Shown here one piece after another: positions 46,450 through 55,533 of a stretch of 64,000 nt of DNA (within the stretch, counting starts at the first letter, position 1; every line of letters begins with the position of its first letter). The notes beneath the pieces are model-generated. The model was not told the DNA's origin, did not search any database, and saw only the letters and a program-made list of their open reading frames with translations. Made by a program: the position numbers and the translations under genes. The stretch is from Collinsella provencensis (lineage in GTDB: Bacteria > Actinomycetota > Coriobacteriia > Coriobacteriales > Coriobacteriaceae), in NCBI RefSeq assembly GCF_900199705.1, contig NZ_LT904908.1:317694-381693 (forward strand). Reading direction: 5' to 3'.

Positions 46450-47427
46450 CTATCCATTTGACCCGTCATCAACCGAATCGGAGTCGTCATCGGATGAGCT
46501 CTTCGCATCTGCCGCGGAAGTGCCCTGAGGATTCTTATTCGCACTCGCCACGTCCTCATCGTTGGCGACCTGGCTGTCGTCAATCGACGTGATGACGAGA
46601 ACTTCCTCGTTGTTCTCCGCAAGGGAGAAAGGACGGACCACGATGGTGTAGTACACATCGTTCGCAGAGCGATCAACCGAAGAAACGGTACCCAGAGGAA
46701 GGCCCTTGGGGAAGACACCGCCCAAACCGGATGTGACGATGATGTCATCGACTTCAACCTCGGAATCCGCAACAACATATTGCAGACGCAGCGTACCATC
46801 CGCCTGACCGGCGAGCATGCCCTGTGCACGTGAGATTTGAACCATGGCGGAAACACTCGACTGCTCGTCGGTGATCAAGCGCACCGTCGACGTCGTGGCA
46901 GATACTTCGACGATCTGACCGATAACACCGCCCGAATTGCAGACCGGCATGCCGACTTCAAAGCCGTCCTTGCTTCCCTTGTCGATAATCACCGAGCTCG
47001 ACCAGGCGTTTCCCGCAGACCCAATGACGCGAGCGGGAGTCGATACCAGCTTGTACTCGGTTTGAAGATTATTAAGCTCCTCAAGACGCTCGGCCGTATG
47101 TTGGGCCTCAGTCAGCTCTGCCACCTGAGCAGTCAAGCGCTTGTTTTCCTCGCGAAGCTCTTCGAGGGTTTCGGATGACGCAGAGGCGTTTGACGCGGCG
47201 TTACCCAATGCGTTGAACGGAGAGGCGGCAATCGAGCCCAACTCGCGAACGGGAGAGGTGATGGTCATCGCCGCAGACCTCAGCGAATGAACCAGGCCCC
47301 CGTCTCCCTCACGCATGTAGAACGTGAGCAGAAGCACGGAAATGAGGCACAAAACAATCAACGGGCGTCCACCCGTTGATTGTTGCCGACTATGCAAATT
47401 TGAGGAGTACTTGGGTTTCCTCGACAC
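46450..47427 (-). CDS. mreC: Rod-shape protein MreC
   Basis: MreC is a periplasmic-facing scaffold of the elongation machinery. The 325-residue protein has a basic lead, a membrane helix (about 20-38), a coiled coil (about 78-115, EELREENKRLTAQVAEL) and two beta domains with GSAGNAWSSSVIIDKGSKDG and the later GLGGVFPKGLPLG motif. The last 50 residues are acidic and serine-rich (DDDSDSVDDGS), an extension outside the family core. Starts 13 bases after mreB ends. Confidence 0.94.
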   Translation of the reverse strand: MSRKPKYSSNLHSRQQSTGGRPLIVLCLISVLLLTFYMREGDGGLVHSLRSAAMTITSPVRELGSIAASPFNALGNAASNASASSETLEELREENKRLTAQVAELTEAQHTAERLEELNNLQTEYKLVSTPARVIGSAGNAWSSSVIIDKGSKDGFEVGMPVCNSGGVIGQIVEVSATTSTVRLITDEQSSVSAMVQISRAQGMLAGQADGTLRLQYVVADSEVEVDDIIVTSGLGGVFPKGLPLGTVSSVDRSANDVYYTIVVRPFSLAENNEEVLVITSIDDSQVANDEDVASANKNPQGTSAADAKSSSDDDSDSVDDGSNG

Positions 47428-47439
47428 GAACAGCTCCCG

Positions 47440-48483
47440 TTATGCGTTGCTCTGAACAAAACCGCCGTCGAATGCGTTGGCCTCAAGCACGCGCGCACAT
47501 CCATTGACCACGTTATCGAGGGCAGTGGGGCTTACGTTCACCGCGACACCGGTCTCGTCGCGCAGACGCACGTCAAGGCCGCGCAGCAGTGCGCCACCAC
47601 CCGTGAGCAGAATGCCGTAATACATAAGATCGGATGCCAAATCGGGCGGCGTGGCGTCGAGCGCATCCTTCACGGCCTTCGCCATCTCATCAAGAGGCTT
47701 ATCGAGCGCGCGGCGGATCTCCTCGCTTTCGATACGCACGGTTTTCGGCAAACCGGAAATGACATCGCGGCCATTGACCTCGACGTCAAGTTCGTCCTTA
47801 AGCGGGACGGCGGAACCGACTTTGATCTTGATGTCCTCCGCAGTGCGCTCGCCGATAGCGAGATTGTAAACATCACGGACGTGCTGCAAAATCGCCTGAT
47901 CGAATTCGTCGCCCGCGACGCGAATGGACTGCGATACGACGATGCCTCCCATGGCGATAACCGCCACCTCGGTGGTGCCGCCTCCGATGTCGATGACCAT
48001 GGACCCCGTGGGCTCCTCAACGGGAAGATCGGCGCCGATAGCGGCGGCCATGGGTTCCTCGATCAGATACGCCTGACGCGCGCCTGCCTGAATAGTCGCC
48101 TCGAAAACTGCACGCTTTTCGACCGAAGTGACACCCGACGGAACGCACACCACCACGCGAGGACGCGGCGTCCAGGGGTAGCGCCTGTCGCTCGCCTTAT
48201 CGATGAAATAGCGGAGCATGGCCTCGGTCACGTCGAAATCTGCGATGACACCGTCCTTGAGCGGACGCACGGCAACGATATTGCCCGGCGTACGGCCGAG
48301 CATGCGCTTGGCCTCGATGCCGACGGCGAGAATGCGCTCATCGTTTTTATCGATGGCGACGACGGAGGGTTCGCGAATAACGATGCCCTTGTCACGCACG
48401 GCAACCAGCGTATTGGCTGTACCGAGGTCAATCGCAAGATCGCCGTCATACTGGCCGAAAAACGTATCCATGAATGAGAACAA
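47440..48483 (-). CDS. mreB: Rod-shape actin MreB
   Basis: An actin-like filament protein of 347 residues that organises lateral wall synthesis. The phosphate-1 motif AIDLGTANTLVAV, the phosphate-2 motif VIDIGGGTTEVAV and the adenosine motif LTGGGALLRGLD are all present. I choose a TTG at 48483 since GGAG lies six bases upstream; the first ATG at 48471 has no correctly spaced site. First gene of the mreBCD, PBP2, rodA run. Confidence 0.96.
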   Translation of the reverse strand: MFSFMDTFFGQYDGDLAIDLGTANTLVAVRDKGIVIREPSVVAIDKNDERILAVGIEAKRMLGRTPGNIVAVRPLKDGVIADFDVTEAMLRYFIDKASDRRYPWTPRPRVVVCVPSGVTSVEKRAVFEATIQAGARQAYLIEEPMAAAIGADLPVEEPTGSMVIDIGGGTTEVAVIAMGGIVVSQSIRVAGDEFDQAILQHVRDVYNLAIGERTAEDIKIKVGSAVPLKDELDVEVNGRDVISGLPKTVRIESEEIRRALDKPLDEMAKAVKDALDATPPDLASDLMYYGILLTGGGALLRGLDVRLRDETGVAVNVSPTALDNVVNGCARVLEANAFDGGFVQSNA

Positions 48484-48600
48484 AATAGCTCCTACGTATG
48501 TTCATGCGCTCGAACGCAATTAAGATAGCTCGCTTTAGAAGTGTAACGTGCGCTCCCCCACCCATGCGAGTACGAGCAGGGATACGCACGGCAAGTCCAT

Positions 48601-49875
48601 CTACTCGGTGGTAACGGTACCCACGTTGAAGTCCGTGGAGATATTCGAGACAGCCCAACCGATACCCTCGCGAACGAAGTCGACTTCGTAACGCATGGTT
48701 CCACCCTGCTCGAGCTCGACGGTGACCGTCGCCTCAGTGGTGCTCATAGAGGCATCCATGCCCTCGATGGTCGGCGTCGCACCGGAGGGAATAGAAGCGA
48801 CAAGGATGGACTTGGTGCTGTCATCCATATTGGAGGCAAGGTACTGGGTTGCGTCCTCGTCATTGGAAACGGCGTCGAACAGCTTGGTGAGGACATCCTG
48901 CTGCGAGGGGAAGCCGAAACCACGGGTATATGCAAAGCCCAGACCACCCAACACGAGGATGAGCACGACGAGCACGGCGATGAACACCTTGAGGCCCGTG
49001 TGGCGCTTCTTGCGGCGCACCTTGGTCTCCGAACGATCCTGCTGGATCATCTCGGATTCACTCAGCGTGAAAAAGCCGGTATCGGAGGGATCGGGCATGA
49101 AGTTACCCGACTGACCAAGCGGATCGAGCGGATCGACGCCGCCTTGATACCCGTTGCCCATCAGCATCATGGCGGCATTCGCCGACATGGTATCTTGAGC
49201 ACGCTCAAACGCAGCCTGCTGCTCCTCGGATAGCTGGTAGATGCCATCGGCGACTGCGGCGTTGAACGCGTCGATGCCATCGGTCAGGCGGTTGCACGAA
49301 ACATAGGCAAGACCGAGACCTGCATTGATGGCACGAACGTCATCGCGCGGGCCGGCGAAGTCGACTGCGGTGCGATACGCCTCGATAGCGTCTTCGGGAC
49401 GCCCCAGCTTGACAAAACACTCACCGAGGCTTGAAAGGGCACCCGCGGGAGCGGGATTCGTGCCGTCAATGGCCGCCTGACGATACGCGACACCAGCCTC
49501 GGTGAAGTTGCCGAGCTTCTCAAGGGCGCCACCCAAACCCAAATATGCCTTATACGGGGTGGCATAGCTTGCATCTTGCGTTGCCGCGGAGAAAGATTCG
49601 ACGGCGCCGGGAAGATTGCCGGCGGCGACAAGGGCTTTGCCACGGTTGGTGAGAAGAGCTCCGCGCTTGCCGTATGCGGTATCGGCAAGAGCCGAGCGAT
49701 AGGCATCTGCCGCGTCGGCATACATGCCAATGCGCATGAGGGCATTACCGCGCAGATGATCGACCTCGCCTGCCAGCTCTGAAGGAGCCTTTGCAGCGCT
49801 GAACATCTGCGCTGCGGTAGCGAAGTCGCCGGTACGGTATGCCTGCTGGGCCTGTTGCAATGCTTGGTTATCCAC
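48601..49875 (-). CDS. TPR-containing single-pass membrane protein
   Basis: A 424-residue protein with an N-terminal cytoplasmic part (about 1-235) made of tetratricopeptide repeats; repeat-like units begin near AQQAYRTGDFATAAQMF, RGNALMRIGMYADAADAYRSA and LGECFVKLGRPEDAIEAYRTA. A basic patch (ETKVRRKKRHTG) precedes one membrane helix (about 295-317), and the extracytoplasmic C-terminus (about 320-424) looks like a small alpha-beta domain of the NTF2/DUF4878 type. The function is unknown. A TPR scaffold beside mreB and a secreted-style sensor domain suggest an envelope adaptor, which is inference. Confidence 0.7.
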   Translation of the reverse strand: MDNQALQQAQQAYRTGDFATAAQMFSAAKAPSELAGEVDHLRGNALMRIGMYADAADAYRSALADTAYGKRGALLTNRGKALVAAGNLPGAVESFSAATQDASYATPYKAYLGLGGALEKLGNFTEAGVAYRQAAIDGTNPAPAGALSSLGECFVKLGRPEDAIEAYRTAVDFAGPRDDVRAINAGLGLAYVSCNRLTDGIDAFNAAVADGIYQLSEEQQAAFERAQDTMSANAAMMLMGNGYQGGVDPLDPLGQSGNFMPDPSDTGFFTLSESEMIQQDRSETKVRRKKRHTGLKVFIAVLVVLILVLGGLGFAYTRGFGFPSQQDVLTKLFDAVSNDEDATQYLASNMDDSTKSILVASIPSGATPTIEGMDASMSTTEATVTVELEQGGTMRYEVDFVREGIGWAVSNISTDFNVGTVTTE

Positions 49876-49923
49876 GAGAGCTCCTTTGTTTATGCAGCGT
49901 ATGGAGTGTCGGTATGCAAGGTT

Positions 49924-50463
49924 TTACGCTTCGTGCGCAATCTCAACGTGCAAGATCTCGTCACCAGCACGCAGCTTAGCGATGACATCCTTACCTTCAA
50001 GGGTGAATCCAAACACGGTATATCCGGAATCGAGGCCGTGCTGAGGACCCAAGCAGAAATAGAACTGAGAGCCGGCGGAGTTGGGATTCATTGAGCGTGC
50101 CATGGCAAGTGCGCCGTCCTCATGGCTGTTGCGCGGATTGGTGGAGTATTCCTCCTTGATGCACCAGCCGGGACCACCCGTACCAGGCTGCCCGTCGGGA
50201 CCAACCTGGCCGGCCGCAACCTGCTCGCGCGTCATGTCGCGCGTGTTGGGGCAACCACCCTGAATCACGAAACCCGGAACGTAACGATGGAACTTCAAGC
50301 CGTCGTAAAAACCCATAACCGAGAGCTCGCAGAAATTGGCAACGTGAATGGGCGCACCATCGCAATCAAGGCGTACGCGAATCGTGCCCTGCGTGGTTTC
50401 GATGATAGCGACCTCGTCACCGGCGAGCTGATACTCGGGTGTATGAAGCGTCTTTTGGAACAT
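49924..50463 (-). CDS. Cyclophilin-type peptidyl-prolyl cis-trans isomerase
   Basis: A 179-residue cyclophilin. The active-site region FHRYVPGFVIQGGCP and the later GSQFYFCLGPQHGLDSGYTVFG identify the family. An insertion with GPDGQPGTGGPGWCIKEE replaces the usual loop, as in bacterial cytoplasmic forms. No signal peptide is present, so it acts in the cytoplasm as a folding helper. I choose the ATG at 50463, with GGGG upstream; a GTG or ATG eight codons earlier is less likely. It is probably expressed with the TPR gene 48 bases downstream. Confidence 0.92.
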   Translation of the reverse strand: MFQKTLHTPEYQLAGDEVAIIETTQGTIRVRLDCDGAPIHVANFCELSVMGFYDGLKFHRYVPGFVIQGGCPNTRDMTREQVAAGQVGPDGQPGTGGPGWCIKEEYSTNPRNSHEDGALAMARSMNPNSAGSQFYFCLGPQHGLDSGYTVFGFTLEGKDVIAKLRAGDEILHVEIAHEA

Positions 50464-50496
50464 AGCGGTCCCCCTGTCTTTAGGCATACTTCCGAT

Positions 50497-50505
50497 ATTT
50501 TAGCA
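50497..50505 (-). promoter_or_regulatory. Extended -10 promoter of the cyclophilin gene
   Basis: On the minus strand TGCTAAAAT, identical to that before glyQ, lies about 34 bases before the start, with no good -35. Confidence 0.5.
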
Positions 50506-50572
50506 AGAAACAGCGTATACACCCGTGTTTTACAGTGTTTCCACGCACACGGTGAACACGAGCGCGCTCGCA

Positions 50573-51634
50573 TTACTTCTGATGCGGCTCCCAAGGGATG
50601 ACATTGCGCTCATATTCGAGAACGTCGACCGCCTTACCATCGACCTTCTCGACATGACGCAACGGAGCTAGTATCTCGTCCTGTGAATCGGAGGGATATT
50701 CGCCTTCCGGAATGGCGAGCGAGATGTCCCATGAGCGGCACAGCACGTCAACGCGGTTGTACATCCACGTTGCAAGCTGTTGGAGATGCTCGACATCCTC
50801 TTTGTAAGCCGAATCCTGTGCAAGGTTGAGGTTGGAGAGTTCGTCTTGGGTTTGCGTAATCCTATCGCGCAAGTCATACGCAGTTTGAGCATGCTCTTTT
50901 CGCTTTGGCAAATCATACGCAATATAGTAGCCGTTGTAGCTATCGACCACCGGACCAAGGTCATCCTCGAAGCCGCGGATCCTTTGATAGATCTCCGTCA
51001 GCTTCTCAAAAGCGGCATCTTCGCTCAACGTGGCATCGGAGAGGTCGGGCGCCGCTGCGGCATCGGTGTCATCTTCATCCTCATCCATCGCCTGCTCCGC
51101 GCCGTCCTGTGGTTCCTGACGACTCGGGAATGCATCAGAGGCAGCCTGCTCAAACGCGTCGTACACCTCAGGCATGACATGGAGCGGGTCAATCAACGCG
51201 AACAAACCGACGCCGACAGCCAACAACGCCACGACCGCGGCAATGGCCCAACGATGAAGCGAACGCCTACGTTGTAAGGACTCGGAATCGTCCGCCACAG
51301 AGTCACGTGTCGAACGGGGTCCCTTATGAGGTTTCTTGCGCTCGGATACAGAAGCTCCCTCCAAAGCCGCTCTATCGAGCACGCCGGTAGCCTGCTCATC
51401 AAATGAAGGGCTTGCATGACTGGAAAAGTCCGAAGAGGGGGCGGGAATCGAACTTTCAATCAGCTCCTGTGAAAGCTTGGGGAAGCTCGCCGTTTTGCCA
51501 GCCGCAAGATCATGCGCCGAGGAATCTGCGGACAGGATACCCGGAGCAGGTCGACCGCATTTAGGACAACTGCGATCTTGCGGATCAAGACGAGCACCAC
51601 AGCCTTCGCAGTATATAAACTGAGATCCACTCAT
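50573..51634 (-). CDS. Zinc-ribbon single-pass membrane protein
   Basis: A 353-residue protein with an N-terminal zinc ribbon (C9, C12, C23, C26), a serine-rich linker, one membrane helix (about 130-148, AIAAVVALLAVGVGLFALI), an acidic stretch (about 178-195) and an extracytoplasmic helical part (about 205-340) that may form a coiled coil. I know no named family for the whole. Its ATG overlaps the stop of the P-type ATPase by four bases, so the two are translationally coupled and may work together, for instance as a sensor or anchor. No function is assigned. Confidence 0.65.
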   Translation of the reverse strand: MSGSQFIYCEGCGARLDPQDRSCPKCGRPAPGILSADSSAHDLAAGKTASFPKLSQELIESSIPAPSSDFSSHASPSFDEQATGVLDRAALEGASVSERKKPHKGPRSTRDSVADDSESLQRRRSLHRWAIAAVVALLAVGVGLFALIDPLHVMPEVYDAFEQAASDAFPSRQEPQDGAEQAMDEDEDDTDAAAAPDLSDATLSEDAAFEKLTEIYQRIRGFEDDLGPVVDSYNGYYIAYDLPKRKEHAQTAYDLRDRITQTQDELSNLNLAQDSAYKEDVEHLQQLATWMYNRVDVLCRSWDISLAIPEGEYPSDSQDEILAPLRHVEKVDGKAVDVLEYERNVIPWEPHQK

Positions 51635-54465
51635 CGTTTCTTCTTCCGTGCCGAGGGCATCTTCACATGAATGCCGCCACTGGTTTGCGTCAAATGGAAT
51701 CCTACTTTATCACCGCGACCCTTTTCCGGGACGGGAGTACTTCCGCGGGTTACCCGTTCGTTATCTGTTGAAATCGACTCACAAGTCGTTTTTGCAGGTT
51801 TATTCGATGCAGAAACGACGCGATCCTGCACAGAGGCATGGCTCTTACGCGAAGAATCAGCAGGTACCGACGGAGTTGATTGCGTGCGATCGCGCACGCG
51901 ACGCGCACGTTTAGCGACCATGCGATCGACAAAGCGCTGCATGCTCGTTCCCGTGGAACTCACTTTGCCACGTCCGTTGCGCTTCACACTCACCCGTACG
52001 CCACGGCCAAAACCTGTGGCGCGCTGAGTCGAGCGTTCTGGCACACGCTCCATCACCTGGGCAAGGCGGAAGAACAGGACACAGCCGATAACCGCGAAGA
52101 CGAGCATGAGAATCGCCGGTCCCAACTCGACGCGGGCAATCGAGAAGAAACGCGGGAACACGACCACGCCGACGCAAATTCCCACAACCACAATCACCAA
52201 CACGGCGATGCGCAGAGGCGTAAACGGCACCGAGATACGCCAGATGAGCGCTGTTCCCACCGCACAGGTGGAAATCAGGCACATGGTCGAGAGCATCGAC
52301 TCGGAAAAACCGAAAACCTGAGACGAAATGATACAAAGCAGCGTCGAGACAAGAACTCCGACCGACGCGGGCAGCGCTTTTTTGAGCACGTTGGAAAGGA
52401 AGGAGCCCTTCACGCGCGCATGATTCGGCTCCAGGGCGAGCACGAAACTCGGGAAACCGATGCAGAAGAAGTTGATGAGCGTCATGGTGATGGGCTGGAA
52501 CGGATACGGCGGCAGCATGACGCAAATGGCGGCAAGACCCATGGAGAAGAGCGTTTTGGTGAGGAACAGCGCCGCAGAACGCTGCAGGTTGTTGATGGAG
52601 CGACGGCCCTCCGCCACAACCGCGGGCATCGAGGCGAAGTCGTTATCCACGAGCACGATTTCCGCTACGTTGCGCGCCGCATCGGAACCGGCGGCCATGG
52701 CAACGGAGCAATCCGCCTCCTTGAGCGCAAGCACGTCGTTAACGCCATCGCCCGTCATGGCAACGGTGTGGCCGCGTTTTTGCAGGGCGACCACAAGCTC
52801 GCGCTTCTGCTGCGGCGTCACGCGTCCGAATACGTGGTATTTGTCAACGGCAGCGTCGAGCTTCGCAGGCGTGTCAAGCGTGGTCGTATCCACAAACGTC
52901 TCCGCACCAGGGATGCCCACCACCTTGGCAATCGACGAAACTGTGCGCGGATCGTCTCCGGAAATCACGTTGAGCGTAACGCCCTGCTCGCAGAAGTACC
53001 GAATGGTCTCGGGCGCAGATGTGCGAATCTCATCTTGGATGGTCACGAAGCCCAAGGGGCGCGCCGTGCCGATCATATCGCCTTCATCGGTATAACCGTC
53101 CACCGCTGCGATCACGAGCACGCGAGAGGAACTTGCGAGGCTGTTGACCACGTTCTCGAAACGCGCGAAGGTCGCGCCGCCTAGCACGAACTGCGCGGCG
53201 CCCATCACGTAATGTTCCGTGCCAAACGAGGCGCCGCTCCACTTCTTGGCGGAATCGAATGTGATAACGCGCGTAGGAGCAAGCGTCTCGGCTTCATGCG
53301 TGCTGTAGTGTTTGAGAATGGCCGTGCAGGTTTCGTTCGCATCAGCGGAGGTAGCTTGCGCGATACTGCAAAGCGCCGTATTCACGAGAGCGGCGGAATC
53401 TGAAGAGGAACGATTTACGGAAACCGCCTCATCACCCTCAGCGACATAGACGCCCGCAACCTTCATGTGGCCCGAGGTGATGGTGCCCGTCTTGTCCAGG
53501 CAAAGCACATCGACACGTGCGAGCGTCTCGATGCAATACAGCTGCTGCGCCAGCACGTTACGCCGTGCAAGGCGAATGGTCGCGATGGCGAGTACCGAGG
53601 AGGTAAGGAGCACGAGGCCCTGGGGAATCATGCCCAAAAGTGCAGCGACCGTGGTGAGGATCGACGCGGAAATAGAGGTCCAGGCATCCGATCCGGAGAA
53701 CAGCCAACCCGCAAAATCGACGCCTACGGGATGCGAAAGCAGGTACGCCTCATGAAGACTGGAATAAAACAGGGCCAAACCTAAGGGAATCATGAGAATC
53801 GACGCAAACCGAACGATGGTGTTCAGCGCGTTCATGATTTGCGAATTGACCTTTTTGACGTACTTAGCCTCGTTGTTGATTCGTGCAACATAGTTGTCGG
53901 CGCCCACATGGATGACACGCGCCAGCACGAGACCGGAATCGATGAAGCTGCCCGACATGAGCTCGTCGCCCGACTGCTTAAAGATGGGATTGCTCTCGCC
54001 GGTGAGCAAGCTTTCATTGACACGGCATTCGCCCTCGACTACCACGGCATCGGCGGGTATCTGGTCGCCTCGGCCGAGACGCACGAGGTCATCAAGCACG
54101 ATTTGGTCAAGCTCAAGTTCAACCTCCCGCCCATCGCGCAGCGCGACCGCCTTTTTCGAGGCAAGCAACGTGAGCTTGTCGACCATGCGCTTGGAGCGTA
54201 AAGATTGCACGATACCAATTGCGGTGTTGAGGAAGACGATTCCCAGGAACGTGAGGTTTTTCCACACACCGGTGATAAGCACGAGGATGGCGAGGATCAC
54301 GTTGATGAGGTTGAACAACGTGCAGACGTTCTCAATCACCAGCTCTTTGACCGACTTGGTCTTGAGCTCAGTGTTTACGTTGATTTTGCCCTCCGCGATG
54401 CGCTGCTCCACCTCGGCGGCGGAAAGTCCGCGCTCGGTAAAGGGGCTGGTTGCGGTGTCCGGCAT
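51631..54465 (-). CDS. Cation-transporting P-type ATPase (CtpE/CaxP-like) with a long basic C-terminal tail
   Basis: A 944-residue P-type ATPase. Counted from this start: TGES at about 155-158, the membrane motif MIPQGLVLLTS (about 280), the phosphorylated D324 in DKTGT, and GDGVND (about 572-577). The layout, with no N-terminal metal-binding domain and PQGL in helix 4, resembles CtpE/CaxP pumps, which handle calcium; substrate remains inferred. The transport core ends near residue 802. A tail of about 143 residues, rich in Arg, Lys and Ser with no clear domain, follows and is unusual. I prefer the ATG at 54465 over 54477. It is coupled to the zinc-ribbon gene. Confidence 0.85.
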   Translation of the reverse strand: MPDTATSPFTERGLSAAEVEQRIAEGKINVNTELKTKSVKELVIENVCTLFNLINVILAILVLITGVWKNLTFLGIVFLNTAIGIVQSLRSKRMVDKLTLLASKKAVALRDGREVELELDQIVLDDLVRLGRGDQIPADAVVVEGECRVNESLLTGESNPIFKQSGDELMSGSFIDSGLVLARVIHVGADNYVARINNEAKYVKKVNSQIMNALNTIVRFASILMIPLGLALFYSSLHEAYLLSHPVGVDFAGWLFSGSDAWTSISASILTTVAALLGMIPQGLVLLTSSVLAIATIRLARRNVLAQQLYCIETLARVDVLCLDKTGTITSGHMKVAGVYVAEGDEAVSVNRSSSDSAALVNTALCSIAQATSADANETCTAILKHYSTHEAETLAPTRVITFDSAKKWSGASFGTEHYVMGAAQFVLGGATFARFENVVNSLASSSRVLVIAAVDGYTDEGDMIGTARPLGFVTIQDEIRTSAPETIRYFCEQGVTLNVISGDDPRTVSSIAKVVGIPGAETFVDTTTLDTPAKLDAAVDKYHVFGRVTPQQKRELVVALQKRGHTVAMTGDGVNDVLALKEADCSVAMAAGSDAARNVAEIVLVDNDFASMPAVVAEGRRSINNLQRSAALFLTKTLFSMGLAAICVMLPPYPFQPITMTLINFFCIGFPSFVLALEPNHARVKGSFLSNVLKKALPASVGVLVSTLLCIISSQVFGFSESMLSTMCLISTCAVGTALIWRISVPFTPLRIAVLVIVVVGICVGVVVFPRFFSIARVELGPAILMLVFAVIGCVLFFRLAQVMERVPERSTQRATGFGRGVRVSVKRNGRGKVSSTGTSMQRFVDRMVAKRARRVRDRTQSTPSVPADSSRKSHASVQDRVVSASNKPAKTTCESISTDNERVTRGSTPVPEKGRGDKVGFHLTQTSGGIHVKMPSARKKKR

Positions 54466-54528
54466 ACGACTCCTCACCCATATATAAGTAAGGTCGCAAG
54501 CAAAATGCTCACGACCCGAAAAACCAAC

Positions 54529-54605
54529 TGGTGCCCTGTATAGGGTTCGAACCTACGGCCTTCTGCTCCGGAGGCAGACGCTCTGATCCACTGAGCTAAC
54601 AGGGC
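54529..54605 (-). tRNA. tRNA-Arg (anticodon CCG)
   Basis: The minus strand folds as a tRNA of 77 bases. Acceptor GCCCTGT pairs with ACAGGGC, the D arm has GCTC/GAGC, the anticodon stem TCTGC/GCAGA encloses CTCCGGA with anticodon CCG at 54571-54569, and the T arm GTAGG-TTCGAAC-CCTAT is intact. The 3' end A-CCA is encoded. It reads CGG arginine codons. Confidence 0.95.
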
Positions 54606-54619
54606 ACGGCACGCGCCCT

Positions 54620-54625
54620 AGTATA
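54620..54625 (-). promoter_or_regulatory. -10 element of the tRNA-Arg gene
   Basis: On the minus strand TATACT lies about 15 bases before the tRNA 5' end. The -35 is not clear. Confidence 0.5.
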
Positions 54626-54671
54626 CCCGAGCTTTATCTGAAGAATCACAATTCAACAAGAAAAGCGATTG

Positions 54672-55394
54672 CTAGAGGAGATCCTTGATTTTGCGAGAAA
54701 GTTCCACACGAGAATGAACACCAAGCTTTGAATAGACGTTGGCAAGATGTGTACGCACCGTGGCATAAGAAATACAAAGCTCGTCAGCGATTTGTCGAAG
54801 ACCCACGCCCTGTGCTGCGAGCTTGGACACCTCCGCCTCACGGTCCGTAAGGTTGCCGACAGGGCTTGCCTCGGTTATAGCAAGACGATTGGAGCAAAGC
54901 CAAGATTCCGCAAGATTGGCCACGAGCTCAAGCTTTTCGAGCTCCTCGTCCGAAAAATCACCGACTTCTTTGGCGCGCATAATCAGAAAATCGCCGACGC
55001 ATTCTCTGTCGATCCGAAGAACAAAACCACCCAACCAATACATGCCCATCGGTTTGACCCAATGCTCAAAAATGGCAGAACGTTCCTGCATGGCAGGCGA
55101 AACAACCTCAGAATCCCTATACGCGCGCACCTCGGGGTCTCGTAGATACCAAGCGGTGTAATCGTCGATTGCAAAATCACGGTAGTAGGCGTTGATTTCA
55201 TCATCTGTAAGGGTGTTTGAATATGAGGGAAAGCCGCCACCAGACGCAGCAAGACCCGCAAAGCTAAGCCATGTTTTGTCACAATGCACAATATGAGGGC
55301 AAGCATTCAGTAGAGCATACGCAAAACCATCTAAGTCACGCGTCTGGATGAGTGCGCAGCCAAGATTGGCGAGCTCCTTTTCAAAACCAGTCAT
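54672..55394 (-). CDS. LuxR-family transcriptional regulator
   Basis: A 240-residue regulator. The C-terminal LuxR/NarL-type helix-turn-helix (about 175-238) has the standard NLTDREAEVSKLAAQG, the LRQIADELCISYATVRTHLANVYSKLGV recognition region, and ends in KIKDLL. The N-terminal domain (about 1-165) resembles a GAF-like sensor; its ligand is unknown. There is no receiver domain, so it is not a classic response regulator. AAGGGAG precedes the ATG at 55394; a longer in-frame start lies in the divergent gene and is rejected. It is divergent from the MBL lipoprotein gene, which it probably controls. Confidence 0.8.
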   Translation of the reverse strand: MTGFEKELANLGCALIQTRDLDGFAYALLNACPHIVHCDKTWLSFAGLAASGGGFPSYSNTLTDDEINAYYRDFAIDDYTAWYLRDPEVRAYRDSEVVSPAMQERSAIFEHWVKPMGMYWLGGFVLRIDRECVGDFLIMRAKEVGDFSDEELEKLELVANLAESWLCSNRLAITEASPVGNLTDREAEVSKLAAQGVGLRQIADELCISYATVRTHLANVYSKLGVHSRVELSRKIKDLL

Positions 55395-55533
55395 ATATAC
55401 TCCCTTCGCACTGCCCACATACATCAATTGATCTAGAAGAAAAATAGCACATTGGGCCGATGTTCCAAAAGATAGATCCAAGGTATCTTCGATTCGTGCG
55501 CGCAAGGAGCATGAAGGAAGGAAGGAAACTGCC
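55395..55533. promoter_or_regulatory. Divergent gap between luxR-type gene and MBL lipoprotein, with palindromes
   Basis: The 139-base gap holds the 10-base palindrome ATCAATTGAT (55423-55432), followed closely by TCTAGA, and an inverted repeat AAGATA-N9-TATCTT (55469-55489). Either could be the regulator's operator. No clear -10/-35 pair was fixed. Confidence 0.4.
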
